The notes beneath the pieces are model-generated. The model saw only the letters and a list, made by a program, of their open reading frames with translations, did no database searches and was not told the origin of the DNA. Position numbers and translations under genes: made by a program. Shown here one piece after another: positions 52,683 through 61,795 of a stretch of 64,000 nt of DNA. The stretch covers positions 1-64,000 of the forward strand of contig JAJFKU010000013.1 in NCBI GenBank assembly GCA_021773035.1. Reading direction: 5' to 3'. Numbering within the stretch: position 1 is the stretch's first letter; each line of letters starts with the position of its first letter. This DNA is from Woeseiaceae bacterium. Lineage in GTDB: Bacteria; Pseudomonadota; Gammaproteobacteria; Steroidobacterales; Woeseiaceae.

Positions 52683-52702
52683 CGGTGCCAGTTCGAGAGG
52701 CA

Positions 52703-52720
52703 GGTATATAGCGGTATATA
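52703..52720. promoter_or_regulatory. Tandem GGTATATA words upstream of the HutC-like gene
   Basis: GGTATATA occurs at 52703-52710 and again at 52713-52720, 10 bp apart (one helical turn), just upstream of the regulator's start. The words share the TATATA core with TGTATATACA at 55295, which fits autoregulation. Confidence 0.4.
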
Positions 52721-52892
52721 TAGAGCATCGTGGCTATAGCCGGAATAGAGTGGCCGATGATTGTATAGAATTAGCTTATTGGGCGCCAACTACGAAGTAT
52801 AGGCGAGGCACGAGCAATACTGTTGAACACCGCGCCGGATTGCCGGAGCAGGCTGGGAACTCGCTGTCGTCAAGACCTGCGTTGGTACGCAG

Positions 52893-53870
52893 CTAGCCCC
52901 ATAGACGCCGGTCGATATGCGCGACGCAGCCGTTGTCATATTGCAGACCGAAGGGTCGGTCATGACGCAAGAATAGAGGACCGTCTATATCCACAAGATC
53001 ACAGAGCTGTGCAATAACAAAAGATGGGGCCATGGACAGTGAGGTTCCAGTCATATTGCCAACCATAAGCTGTAGACCGCGCTTCCTGGCCTGTTCCGCA
53101 AGCCGCAGCGCTTCCGTTAGTCCACCGGTCTTGTCGAGCTTGATATTGATCATCGAATAACGCCTTGCTGCCTGATCCAGTTCGGTTGTATCCAGGCAGG
53201 ACTCATCGGCGGCGATCCGGATTGGAGAATTGATGAGCTCCAGCGCCTCATCATGCCCTCGTGGAAGCGGCTGCTCGATCATAGACAGTCCTAATGGTAC
53301 GAGCTGCGGTAGCAGCGATTCCAGCAAATCGGGTGTCCAGCTTTGATTAGCGTCGACAACGAGTTCCGCATCGGGGCGAGCTGCACGAATCGCCGCCAAC
53401 CGCTGGTACGGTTCATTCTGATCGAGCTTAATTTTGAGAATCGGAAATTTCGCTGCGCCACGGGCGCACTCTGCCATGGCGGCAGCCGATTCTTCGATAC
53501 TGATAGTAAAAACCGACGTGACTCTCGAGGGCTCAATTCCGGTCAGTTCCCAGATACTTTTCCCGGACTGCTTGCATTCGAGGTCCCACAATGCACAGTC
53601 GACGGCATTGCGGGCGCCGCCTGATGGCATAACGTGCAGAAGTTCGTCGCGAGAAATGTCCTGCTCAATCGAATCGCCGGCCTGTTCGATCTGTGTGAGC
53701 ATACTTCTGGCGGTTTCGTCGCGATAAAAGATACCCTGTGCTTCTCCACGGCCCGTGTATCGACCATCGGAGACTTCCACCACAGCGGAGTCTTTTTCGC
53801 TCCATGCCATGTTGGCGATTCTGAACGGTTCTTTGAGTGGCCAAACTTCGATGTGTGCATTCAGTCGCAT
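52893..53870 (-). CDS. Dipeptide epimerase (enolase superfamily)
   Basis: 325 residues. The muconate-lactonizing/epimerase barrel residues are complete: KIK at 146-148 in ILKIKLDQNE, metal ligands D173 (VVDANQSW), E199 (MIEQPL) and D222 (IAADESC), and the second base K244 in INIKLDKTGG. The C-terminal DID-type substrate motif is DLVDIDGPLFL. This matches L-Ala-D/L-Glu epimerase and related dipeptide epimerases, which invert the second residue of a dipeptide. It acts in the cytoplasm on imported peptides, for instance from cell-wall recycling. Same strand as the HutC-like gene. Confidence 0.92.
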   Translation of the reverse strand: MRLNAHIEVWPLKEPFRIANMAWSEKDSAVVEVSDGRYTGRGEAQGIFYRDETARSMLTQIEQAGDSIEQDISRDELLHVMPSGGARNAVDCALWDLECKQSGKSIWELTGIEPSRVTSVFTISIEESAAAMAECARGAAKFPILKIKLDQNEPYQRLAAIRAARPDAELVVDANQSWTPDLLESLLPQLVPLGLSMIEQPLPRGHDEALELINSPIRIAADESCLDTTELDQAARRYSMINIKLDKTGGLTEALRLAEQARKRGLQLMVGNMTGTSLSMAPSFVIAQLCDLVDIDGPLFLRHDRPFGLQYDNGCVAHIDRRLWG

Positions 53871-54022
53871 TGTTATCCCGGGGATGATCTGAGTTTGATT
53901 GTGAGGCTGTTTGTTCGAATCACTGTCTCACCTTTGTTTGATGGGCCGTCCATGTTGCCGGCCGTGCATAACGGCGGAAGGGAAGTCCTGTGCTTAGTTT
54001 AGATACAGGCTGTGAACCACGA

Positions 54023-55180
54023 CTAGAAGCACGACAACTCAAGCAGTTCACCAGCGACCCAGACTCTGAATTCCATACTCGCAGGCGATGAACTCGTATT
54101 CGCGAACACAATTACCGCACGTGATTTTTCGTCGCTGAACGCGATCATCGTCGAACTGCCCGGATCGCCGCCGGTATGACCAATCCGGGGCAGGCCGTAC
54201 TCTGATAGATCGTAGAACGTCAGCGCTTGATGATGAGGCTTACCGTTGATATCCGCATACTCCTGCGTGGATAGCATCTCCAGGATCGTTTCATCCTTCA
54301 ATAGGCCGGATCGAAGTCGGGTAGCTTTGTCGGTAAAGACCGATATCAGCGCCGCATAGTCGCGCATCGACGTTCTGAGCAGGCCGCCCGGCCAATCAGG
54401 GTAGCCGACATTCGGTATGGCCGTCGCACGAGTACCTTCCTTCGCGTAGGGCGTTGCCAGCCAGTTCTTATTGAGGTTGTCCAGCGTCCAACTGGCACTG
54501 GGCATCGGAATTTTATTGAACAGGACTGTTTGAATGATCGTTTCCGGGGGAGCATTGGCGATGCGCCCGATGAGATATCCCGCCAGCCCGTAGGCAACAT
54601 TGCTGTAGTCCCAGGTGTTTCCAGGCGGCGAATCCAGAAACGGTGGAAGACTCATATCTTCGTCTGTACTTTGTTGAAAATACTCGACTAGAAAGTCACG
54701 CAGGGACGTCGTCGGGTCACCCGTGACGAAGTACTCTTCTGAATAATTGGCATCGGATATACCGGACGTGTGCATTAGAAGGTGCCGGAAGGTAACGGGC
54801 GTGTCGGGGTACCGCGAATTCACCACAGGGAAGTCAAGGTATGGCGCAATCGCGTCGTCGAGGTCGATATTTCTGTTGTCCAGGACCTTGATCAATACGG
54901 TTGCTGTGACGATTTTTGATAGTGACGCGATATGGAAAATTGTGTCTTGATAGACTCGCCGACCAGCCGCAATGTCGGCAAATCCATAGCTACCTGAAAA
55001 CACTGCTTCGCCGCGATCGACAATTGCAACTGACACGCCCGGAATGAGCGCTGCCTTCATCCGGCTTCGTATTTCCATTTCGAACTGTTGCGTGCAAGTC
55101 TGCACCGTATGCGCTGAGACTGTCGACACAGTAAACAACAAGATCGTAAATGAGGCTGATCGCCAACACTTTTGTAGCAC
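54023..55180 (-). CDS. Exported serine hydrolase of the beta-lactamase fold (C)
   Basis: 385 residues with a signal peptide (FTILLFTVSTVSAHT). Motifs are SLSK at 86-89, YSN in TWDYSNVAYGLAGYL, and HTGGDPGSS. It parallels hydrolase B at 46212 across its length (shared FHIAS-SK, YPDTPVTFRHLLMHTSGISD-like and NVGYPDWPGGLLR-like segments) and so is a duplicate. Likely a periplasmic D-aminopeptidase, carboxypeptidase or esterase. It is upstream of the epimerase on the same strand, 152 bp away, and may form an operon with it. Confidence 0.9.
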   Translation of the reverse strand: MLQKCWRSASFTILLFTVSTVSAHTVQTCTQQFEMEIRSRMKAALIPGVSVAIVDRGEAVFSGSYGFADIAAGRRVYQDTIFHIASLSKIVTATVLIKVLDNRNIDLDDAIAPYLDFPVVNSRYPDTPVTFRHLLMHTSGISDANYSEEYFVTGDPTTSLRDFLVEYFQQSTDEDMSLPPFLDSPPGNTWDYSNVAYGLAGYLIGRIANAPPETIIQTVLFNKIPMPSASWTLDNLNKNWLATPYAKEGTRATAIPNVGYPDWPGGLLRTSMRDYAALISVFTDKATRLRSGLLKDETILEMLSTQEYADINGKPHHQALTFYDLSEYGLPRIGHTGGDPGSSTMIAFSDEKSRAVIVFANTSSSPASMEFRVWVAGELLELSCF

Positions 55181-55294
55181 CTGCTTCTCCGCGGCGGTTT
55201 CGCCGTTAAGGACTGACGTGTCTTTGGCACTAGTGGCGATCAGTCTTTGAACAGTGCGCAGAGCATATCGCTATTCGGCTTCAAAAGCAAAGTC

Positions 55295-55304
55295 CTGTAT
55301 ATAC
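55295..55304. promoter_or_regulatory. Perfect palindrome TGTATATACA, likely GntR/HutC-type operator
   Basis: The palindrome lies in the 248-bp gap between the divergent serine hydrolase C and Nramp genes. GntR proteins of the HutC group are known to bind symmetrical T/A-rich sites of this kind, and such a regulator is encoded 2.6 kb away. The link is inferred. Confidence 0.55.
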
Positions 55305-55428
55305 AAAGTATGTCGATTTGCACCAGACGATTTTTGAGGTGAACTTGATTGTGAACCCTATGTATCTTCCGTTCGCCGTCGGGCAGGGCGTTCACGTCAG
55401 CTTGCCAAGTCTGGTATCTTGATGCGCT

Positions 55429-56676
55429 ATGCGCACCGGATTATCCAAGACACTGGCACTGTTTCTTCCCGGGATTTTCCTGCTCGGATTCAATATCGGG
55501 ACCGGAAGCGTTACTGCCATGGCCAAGGCAGGGGCAACCTACGGTATGTCCCTTCTGTGGACTATCGTGGCGTCTTGCCTGGCAACTTACTTCATGATCA
55601 ACGTCTATGGTCGGTTTACGCTGGTTACCGGGGAAACAGCCTTGCAGGCCTTCCGCCGACACATCCATCCTCTGGTCGGCATTTTTTTCATCGTCGCCCT
55701 GACCGCCGGGGTAAGTGGCAGCGTCATGGGTGTGATGGGTATCGTCGCCGAGATAAGTTCGGAATGGTCGAAAACCGTTGTTGATGGCGGAATCGGCCCT
55801 GTCTGGTTTGCTGCATTCTTTGTCGCGCTGGTTTACTTCATCTTCTGGAACGGCAATACGCAGTTTTTCGAGCGCAGCCTGGCGGTCATCGTCGCTATCA
55901 TGGCGGCCTGCTTTGTTCTCAACTTTTTCATCCTGATGCCGCCGCCCATCGATATCTTGAAGGGCCTGGTGCCATCCCTGCCGAAAGTACCACTGAATCA
56001 GGGCAAGGGCCCGTTCCTGGTCATTGCGTCGATGGTGGGAACCACGGTCTTTTCGGGACTGTTCATCATACGAACCACGTTGGTGAAAGAAGCAGGCTGG
56101 ACGATCGCCGATATCACGAAGCAGCGTAATGATGCAATCGTCGCTGTTGCGATGATGTTTGTCATCAGCGGATCGATCATGGCGGCTGCGGCCGGTACTT
56201 TGTACGTGGAGGGTCTGGGACTCGAGAGAGCGTCGCAAATGATCGGTTTGCTGGAGCCGCTGGCCGGCTCGTTTGCCACGGCGATATTCGCTATGGGCAT
56301 TGTCGCCGCCGGTGTTTCGTCGCAATTCCCCAATGTCCTGATGCTGCCCTGGCTCTTGTGTGACTACAGCGGATCAGAGCGGAAGATGACCTTGCCGCGG
56401 TATCGCGTGATGGTCCTCATAATCTCATTGCTGGGCTTGGTGGTCCCGATCTTCGAGGCACGTCCCATTTTTGTAATGATAATCTCCCAGGCCTTTAACG
56501 CGGTCATATTGCCGGTGACGGTTGCCTGTATTTTTTACCTTGGCAATCGCAGGGATATTATGGGAGAGCATCGAAACACGACGACAAGCAACGTCGTGCT
56601 CACTGCGATCCTGTTGTTTTCCCTCGTCACGTCGTCGATGGGCATCCGCGGTGTCTGGCAAATCATCGCATCCTGA
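55429..56676 (+). CDS. Divergent Nramp-family transporter lacking the usual metal-site residues
   Basis: 415 residues and about eleven helices. The alignment to Nramp is clear around helix 1 (LFLPGIFLLGFNIGTGSVTAMAKAGATYGMSLLW) and helix 6 (SMVGTTVFSGLFIIRTTLV). In normal Nramp these helices carry DPGN and MPH, which bind Mn2+ or Fe2+. Here DPGN reads GTGS and MPH reads FSG, so classical transition-metal transport is unlikely. It may carry another ion or an organic substrate. It is divergent from serine hydrolase C, with a TGTATATACA site between them. Confidence 0.82.
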   Translation: MRTGLSKTLALFLPGIFLLGFNIGTGSVTAMAKAGATYGMSLLWTIVASCLATYFMINVYGRFTLVTGETALQAFRRHIHPLVGIFFIVALTAGVSGSVMGVMGIVAEISSEWSKTVVDGGIGPVWFAAFFVALVYFIFWNGNTQFFERSLAVIVAIMAACFVLNFFILMPPPIDILKGLVPSLPKVPLNQGKGPFLVIASMVGTTVFSGLFIIRTTLVKEAGWTIADITKQRNDAIVAVAMMFVISGSIMAAAAGTLYVEGLGLERASQMIGLLEPLAGSFATAIFAMGIVAAGVSSQFPNVLMLPWLLCDYSGSERKMTLPRYRVMVLIISLLGLVVPIFEARPIFVMIISQAFNAVILPVTVACIFYLGNRRDIMGEHRNTTTSNVVLTAILLFSLVTSSMGIRGVWQIIAS

Positions 56677-56724
56677 ATCGATTAGGCTGCAGCTTCTCAC
56701 TCACCATGAAGGATTCGACACGAT

Positions 56725-57378
56725 TTGGCTTTCAAGTTAGTAATATTTGATTGTGACGGAGTGTTGGTCGATAGCGAAAAGCTAGGCAACAACGTTCTTG
56801 CAGAGATGTTGACCATCTATGGGCATCAGATTTCCGGCGACGAATCAGAAGGTCGTTTTCGCGGAATGAAACTTGCGCAATGTCTCGAAATTCTGGAGTT
56901 CGAGACTGGAATAGCGCTACCCGAATCTTTTGAAACCGATCTCAGGCAGCGCATGTCATCCGTATTTCAGGCACAGCTTCGGCCTGTCGACGGGGCGCTG
57001 CGGCTTGTCGAGTCGCTGCGAGTCCCGTTTTGTGTTGCTTCCAGCGGTCCAAGAAGAAAGATCGAGGAAAACCTGCAAACCACAGATTTGTACCCGCACT
57101 TCGCTGGCAAGATATTCAGCGCGTACGAATTTAATTCGTGGAAGCCTGATCCGGGTCTCTTTCTGTCTGCGGCGAGACATTTCGAAGTTGCACCAAGAGA
57201 CTGTATCGTTATTGAAGACAGTTTTGTCGGCGTCAGCGCCGCAATTGCGGCCAACATGACAGTTCTTGCTCTGAGCGCGGCGGCGGATGACAAATCTGTG
57301 GCCGCAGCGAACGAAGTATTCGCCAGCCTGGATGAGATCCATAAGTTTTTCGTGTCACAGGATTTATCGCACGAATAA
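56725..57378 (+). CDS. HAD-superfamily phosphatase, beta-phosphoglucomutase-like
   Basis: 217 residues from a TTG at 56725 (AAGGA 13 bases upstream; the nearby ATG at 56706 is out of frame). Motif I is FDCDGVLVDSE (D9 and D11), motif II is VASSGPRRKI with the Ser/Thr role, and motifs III/IV come from KPDPGLFLSAAR and CIVIEDSFVGVSAA. The helical cap (residues 16-85) is the C1 type of the phosphoglycolate phosphatase/beta-phosphoglucomutase group. It dephosphorylates or isomerises a small sugar phosphate. It ends at a bidirectional terminator. Confidence 0.88.
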   Translation: MAFKLVIFDCDGVLVDSEKLGNNVLAEMLTIYGHQISGDESEGRFRGMKLAQCLEILEFETGIALPESFETDLRQRMSSVFQAQLRPVDGALRLVESLRVPFCVASSGPRRKIEENLQTTDLYPHFAGKIFSAYEFNSWKPDPGLFLSAARHFEVAPRDCIVIEDSFVGVSAAIAANMTVLALSAAADDKSVAAANEVFASLDEIHKFFVSQDLSHE

Positions 57379-57407
57379 AAAAGCCCCAGCAAAATGCCGA
57401 GGTTTTT
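57377..57407. terminator. Bidirectional rho-independent terminator
   Basis: A-tract, stem CCCCAGC (57384-57390), loop AAAAT, stem GCCGAGG (57396-57402), then five T. The 7-bp stem includes two G-T pairs. The flanking A and T runs let it work for the HAD gene on the plus strand and the convergent receptor on the minus strand. Confidence 0.8.
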
Positions 57408-57442
57408 CTGCGAACTATGGTGACATCGTCGATGACACACTT

Positions 57443-60436
57443 CTAGAAGCGATAGCTGGCACCAATGGTAACCCGACGATCTGTGAGGCCCTGGAAACAC
57501 AGCAGAGCGCCTTGATTCACACAATACTGATCTACGTCAGACTCAGTGATATTGACGGCTTCAATTCCAACGCTCAAATTATCGTTCACAGCATATTGTA
57601 CGCTGGCGTTGAGCTGTCCTCTGTCATCCTGAACAACGGGGAAACCCCAGGGACGACTGGAAGTGCTGCCGAAATCCGTTGAACGGTATGCTTCACGCCA
57701 TGTATAACGCGTCCTGGCCGAAATACCGTGTTTTTCGTAGTACAGGGTGATGTTGTAGGCATCGTCAGACTGATCGATGTTTCCCTGGCGTAAACCAACA
57801 TCTGTGGCACCGTTTGATGCGAAAACAGTAGCAGCACGACTGGTAGCACTCCAGAATTCATCGCTACCACTGAAGTCTTGCTTGGTGTAGTTGGCGAGGA
57901 AACCAAACCCGGATGCCCAACCGAGTGTATCTTCGAAACCTGCAAGATCGTACTGGAAGGCGATTTCAAACCCTTTTTGCGTCGTTTCTCCGGCGCCGTT
58001 GATTTTCTGCGATGAGGGAACACATACTCCTACACCAACATCGGGACCGAAAACATTTATGTCCGCAATGGGGTTGAAGATGCCGCCCTGTTCACAATCA
58101 GGGCCGACAATGTCACGAAATCCAGTGACCGGATCTTCGAATGGACTTTCATCATTATCAGCAAATACGCCGGTGCGTGTCTTATGAAAGTAGCCCACGC
58201 TCAATACGCTCGCAGGTGAAAAATACCATTCAACAGAGAGATCGAATGAGTCAACCTCTTCAGGCTCCAAAGCAGGATTACCCAGGTTAACGGCGGGGTT
58301 CGGGCTGGTGCTGAAGGTAAAAGCAGATGACAGATCGTCAAAATCCGGACGTCTAATATCCTTCCCCCAACCCAGACGCACAACGACGTCTTCGTGTACG
58401 TCCGCAACCAGGTTGATTCGTGGCAACACGAAATCATAACTGCTGGTCGACGATGTCGGTGACACCACGCCATTAAGTTCAGCATTGGCATCAGAAGTAA
58501 TGTCGGTTTCCAGATAGCGCAAACCTACATTACCGCGGAAGATGCCGGTCTCAAAGTTCGCTTGCGCGTACAAGGCGTGGGTCTCTTCTGAAATATCAAA
58601 GAACGCACTGGTACTCGATGTTGGCGAGCTGATCGGGCCACGAGTAGACCCCGTGATTAGATTGTTTGCAGCAATGGCCGCATTCAGTGTGGCTAGCACG
58701 CCGTCTGGGTCAGAAGCGACCAGTTCCTGGTTAATTACAAGAAAATCGCGAACATACAGCGCTCTGCCATCAGCCGCATTAAAGTTGGTGGGGCCTTGGG
58801 TGAGGACGCTCGCAAACAGATCACCCGTTGGGCTATCGGCGAACTCTCTCAAGCCCGTCGACGTGCGGATTTGGTCCCTGAAACTCGTCGTCTCGTTATA
58901 GCGATAACCAAAATCAACAGACGTAACGGCTGACCACTCTACATCGTATGTAAAATCGGCACGAAATGCGGTTTCGCTGTTTTCGGCTATGTCCTGGTTG
59001 AAATTTACATCACGCAGCACAACATTCGCAGGATCAAGCAATTGCGCTGTCGTTGGCCCGTTTGCTGCGTCTTGTGCGATGCCAAATGTCAGCGAGCCGC
59101 CGGTCAGATCGTATTCAAAAGGCGTGCCATTCTCGTTCGAATCGTAAAGATCCTCGTTACCGTTGATAACGTTCTGTGCATGGTTGGCCAATAGAGCCGC
59201 CGCGTCGAGGGGCGAGTTCGGGTTGATAAAGTTAAGCGTGGTATTAAAGCTGGGAGTACTGGAATCGGAGTCTGACGTTGACACCTCTACGCGCGCTGAA
59301 AGCCGGTCGTTTATCTGCCAGTCCGTACCCAAACTGAATATCTTGCTGTCGGTCAGGCGGGAGTTGGTATCGCCTGAAAAACGCAGGTTGCCATCACTAC
59401 CGTCGCCATCAAGGGGAATGATGCCCCGAACTGCCGCCTCGATGCTACCGAGATTCTGTACACCGTTCGGCCCATCCAGCGATCCAAAATTGACTGTTTC
59501 AAAATCAGTGGGAGCCGCGGTATTCCTAAGGCCAGAGATGCCCGATGCCTGTATCCGTGAGCTCTCTTGTCTGCGCTCCTGATCATTGAGGACAACATCA
59601 AAATAGAACTTCAACTCATCACTCGGTGCGAACTCCAACGTACCGGCAACGTTCGTCGTTTCGTATTCGAAATTGTCGTAATCCTGAATGAAAAACTGAA
59701 TTGGCAGAAAATCGAAGGCCTGGGCGCTGGCAGCGCCGCTGGCTGACCCAACGAAATTATCGCGATCGGTACGGGGACGGAAGGCGGTAACATCCTGTTC
59801 AGCGTAACTTGCACTGATAACGACTCCGAAGTTTCCGCTATCGGTCGACCAATTGTTGCCCCAGGTACCCGAAAGCCTGGGTGTCATACTGTCGGTCGAA
59901 AGACTGCTGTCTTCACCCTGGAGTCGGATAGACGCGATTTGTTCTGTCAACTCGAGAGGACGTATCGTTCTCAGGTTGATCGTTCCGCCTACAGACCCTT
60001 CGATCGTTTTCGCTTCAGGTGCTTTGGTCACTTCGACAGCGGCGATAATGCCCGCAGAAACATCTTCAAAATTGATGCCGCTACGTCCTGACCCCGAACC
60101 CACGGTAGAGACACCATTGATTTCGGTACGGTTTGCATTGGTACCACGGATTTGAACGCCGGTACCGACACCCGCCGTACGAGTAATCTGGATACCTGTC
60201 ACATTCTCAAGAACCTCGGCGAGGTTCTGATCAGGCAGCTTACCTATATCCTCCGCAATAATGACCTCGACCAGGTTGTCCGAATTTCGCTTCTGGTCAA
60301 CAGCATTTGCGAGCGATCCGCGGATGCCTTTTACAACAACCTCTTCAAGTGGTTCGTCCTGCGCCAAAGCTGCGGGCGTAATGGCGAGTGTGGATGCGGT
60401 CAGCATTAGTGCCGCAAAGCTGCGTTTGTAATTCAC
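57443..60436 (-). CDS. Large TonB-dependent receptor (carbohydrate type)
   Basis: 997 residues from the GTG at 60436, which has AGGGGG upstream; the signal peptide SFAALMLTASTLAITPAALA then begins near residue 5. An earlier start at 60502 adds 22 unrelated residues. The TonB box is LEEVVVKGIRGSLANAVDQKR, the plug is NLAEVLENVTGIQITRTAGVGTGVQIRG, and the barrel ends VTIGASYRF. The length and wording are those of the roughly 1000-residue receptors that carry oligosaccharides in Caulobacter- and Alteromonas-like bacteria. A palindromic GntR-type operator lies 110 bp upstream. Confidence 0.93.
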   Translation of the reverse strand: MNYKRSFAALMLTASTLAITPAALAQDEPLEEVVVKGIRGSLANAVDQKRNSDNLVEVIIAEDIGKLPDQNLAEVLENVTGIQITRTAGVGTGVQIRGTNANRTEINGVSTVGSGSGRSGINFEDVSAGIIAAVEVTKAPEAKTIEGSVGGTINLRTIRPLELTEQIASIRLQGEDSSLSTDSMTPRLSGTWGNNWSTDSGNFGVVISASYAEQDVTAFRPRTDRDNFVGSASGAASAQAFDFLPIQFFIQDYDNFEYETTNVAGTLEFAPSDELKFYFDVVLNDQERRQESSRIQASGISGLRNTAAPTDFETVNFGSLDGPNGVQNLGSIEAAVRGIIPLDGDGSDGNLRFSGDTNSRLTDSKIFSLGTDWQINDRLSARVEVSTSDSDSSTPSFNTTLNFINPNSPLDAAALLANHAQNVINGNEDLYDSNENGTPFEYDLTGGSLTFGIAQDAANGPTTAQLLDPANVVLRDVNFNQDIAENSETAFRADFTYDVEWSAVTSVDFGYRYNETTSFRDQIRTSTGLREFADSPTGDLFASVLTQGPTNFNAADGRALYVRDFLVINQELVASDPDGVLATLNAAIAANNLITGSTRGPISSPTSSTSAFFDISEETHALYAQANFETGIFRGNVGLRYLETDITSDANAELNGVVSPTSSTSSYDFVLPRINLVADVHEDVVVRLGWGKDIRRPDFDDLSSAFTFSTSPNPAVNLGNPALEPEEVDSFDLSVEWYFSPASVLSVGYFHKTRTGVFADNDESPFEDPVTGFRDIVGPDCEQGGIFNPIADINVFGPDVGVGVCVPSSQKINGAGETTQKGFEIAFQYDLAGFEDTLGWASGFGFLANYTKQDFSGSDEFWSATSRAATVFASNGATDVGLRQGNIDQSDDAYNITLYYEKHGISARTRYTWREAYRSTDFGSTSSRPWGFPVVQDDRGQLNASVQYAVNDNLSVGIEAVNITESDVDQYCVNQGALLCFQGLTDRRVTIGASYRF

Positions 60437-60545
60437 TGGTGGTGCCCCCTGATAATGTCGAGTTCGACAACGATTGTTCTCTGCCTCGCACATAAAAACC
60501 AATTATTACATTCGTGTCAACCTGTTTCATATTCCAATGTGTGTT

Positions 60546-60562
60546 AATTGGTAGTACCAATT
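60546..60562. promoter_or_regulatory. GntR-type operator upstream of the minus-strand receptor
   Basis: AATTGGTAGTACCAATT is a perfect palindrome with a single central base. Its ATTGGT-N3-ACCAAT core is shared with 61748-61766 before the other receptor. It resembles the UxuR/ExuR consensus (ATTGGTATACCAAT) bound by related FCD-type GntR proteins. Confidence 0.75.
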
Positions 60563-60650
60563 GGTATTCAGGTCTTGAGCACGAACGCCACAGGGGATAT
60601 TCAGGCGGGGAGCCTGGCGGTCGTCACGAAGTGTGGGGTCTATTACTACT

Positions 60651-61394
60651 TTAGAGCGTGGCGCTCTTCAGATAGCGTTGCCGGCTCTTGGAAGTTTGCT
60701 TTCGCAGTTCTTCCAGGGCGCGTTCTTCCGTTACGTCCAGCATCGATTCAAGCAAGCGCGTAAAATGGTGCCGCATCGCTATGCGTGCGGCGGCGGGATC
60801 ATGGGCTCGAAGTGCATCGAGAATCTCGGTGTGTTCCTGGGCTCTTGCGCCAAAATCTTCGGAACAAACGGAATCGTACACGGCTTTCACGGGTTCAAGT
60901 TCTTCCCGTAATTTCCACATAGTCTCGATCACGTGTGTAATGGCAGCGTTTCCGGACGCTGCGGCAACGGTCCGGTGAAAATCCCTGTCAGCGAGCTGTC
61001 CCGCCTCATCGTGCGGACTGGTAGTCGCCATGATTTCAATGCAACGGTCAAGCTCTGCCAGCGTTGCATCGTCAATCTGGGCCGCGGCCAAAGCGGCTGC
61101 TTCGCCTTCGAACAAAGCACGCGCCTCGGTGAGCTCAAACGCGCTGACATCCGGGAGCTCGTCCCCGAGACTACTCGGTGCATCGAGGACATAAGCACCG
61201 GATCCGGTCTTGATTTCGATTCGGCCAACGGCCTGCAACGCAATTTCTGCCTCGCGAACTGCAACGCGGCTGACGCCAAATTTTTCTGCCAGCTCCCTTT
61301 CTGCCGGCAAGCGGCTGCCGGTCGGGTAGCTGCCACTATCGATGAGCGCTTCAATTTTGCTCGCGATGGAGCGATACAAACGTTCTTCGGTCAT
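60651..61394 (-). CDS. GntR-family regulator with FCD domain
   Basis: 247 residues from the ATG at 61394 (AGGAAATCGC upstream; an earlier start adds an unlikely hydrophobic leader). The winged helix reads LYRSIASKIEALIDSGSYPTGSRLPAERELAEKFGVSRVAVREAEIALQAVGRIE. The C-terminal FCD helices hold metal-ligand-like Asp/His (FHRTVAAASGN, QEHTEILDALRAHDPAAARIAMRHHF). This is the FadR/UxuR-like branch, whose members often sense sugar acids. It lies between two large TonB receptors with matching operators, so it is likely to repress both until a sugar acid or similar inducer is present. Confidence 0.92.
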   Translation of the reverse strand: MTEERLYRSIASKIEALIDSGSYPTGSRLPAERELAEKFGVSRVAVREAEIALQAVGRIEIKTGSGAYVLDAPSSLGDELPDVSAFELTEARALFEGEAAALAAAQIDDATLAELDRCIEIMATTSPHDEAGQLADRDFHRTVAAASGNAAITHVIETMWKLREELEPVKAVYDSVCSEDFGARAQEHTEILDALRAHDPAAARIAMRHHFTRLLESMLDVTEERALEELRKQTSKSRQRYLKSATL

Positions 61395-61795
61395 GCTGCG
61401 ATTTCCTCGTGGCCAAGTCGGTTGGCGATAGTGCTGCACATGTATACCAATTAACAGAGCAACTATCACCAATTTTCTTTGATTTTTCGGTCACCCAGCG
61501 AACATTCTGCCTAAGTCTTGAGCAAGTTCCAGGCCTGAAAGGCTATTTTCCAGACATTTCGAGGCGCGCAGCTGATCATGCGGCCTAGTTATTGGAAAGC
61601 AGCACTTTTTCCAGTTGGTCCGCGCAGTTGGTATGGTCAATTTCTGATAATTGGTTGACACCATTTCCGGGCAATGGCACTGTGCAGCCTAGAAGCGAGG
61701 TCCCAGTCGCCAGAAACGCGGTTGGGGAAGAATCGAGAAAGTATTCAATATTGGTCCTACCAATATCATTGACGCAAGCATCCGGGGGGTCCCAA
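61395..61795. other. 401-bp regulatory gap between GntR and receptor genes
   Basis: No gene is visible here. The gap holds the operator at 61748-61766 and two ACCAATT half-sites at 61446 and 61468, 22 bp (two helical turns) apart, close to the regulator's own start. A weaker ATTGGT-N4-ACCAT occurs near 61650. The region must carry two divergent promoters. Confidence 0.6.
61748..61766. promoter_or_regulatory. GntR-type operator upstream of the plus-strand receptor
   Basis: ATATTGGTCCTACCAATAT has perfect 8-bp arms around CCT and ends 30 bp before the receptor ATG. The ATTGGT-N3-ACCAAT core matches 60546-60562. Confidence 0.75.
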
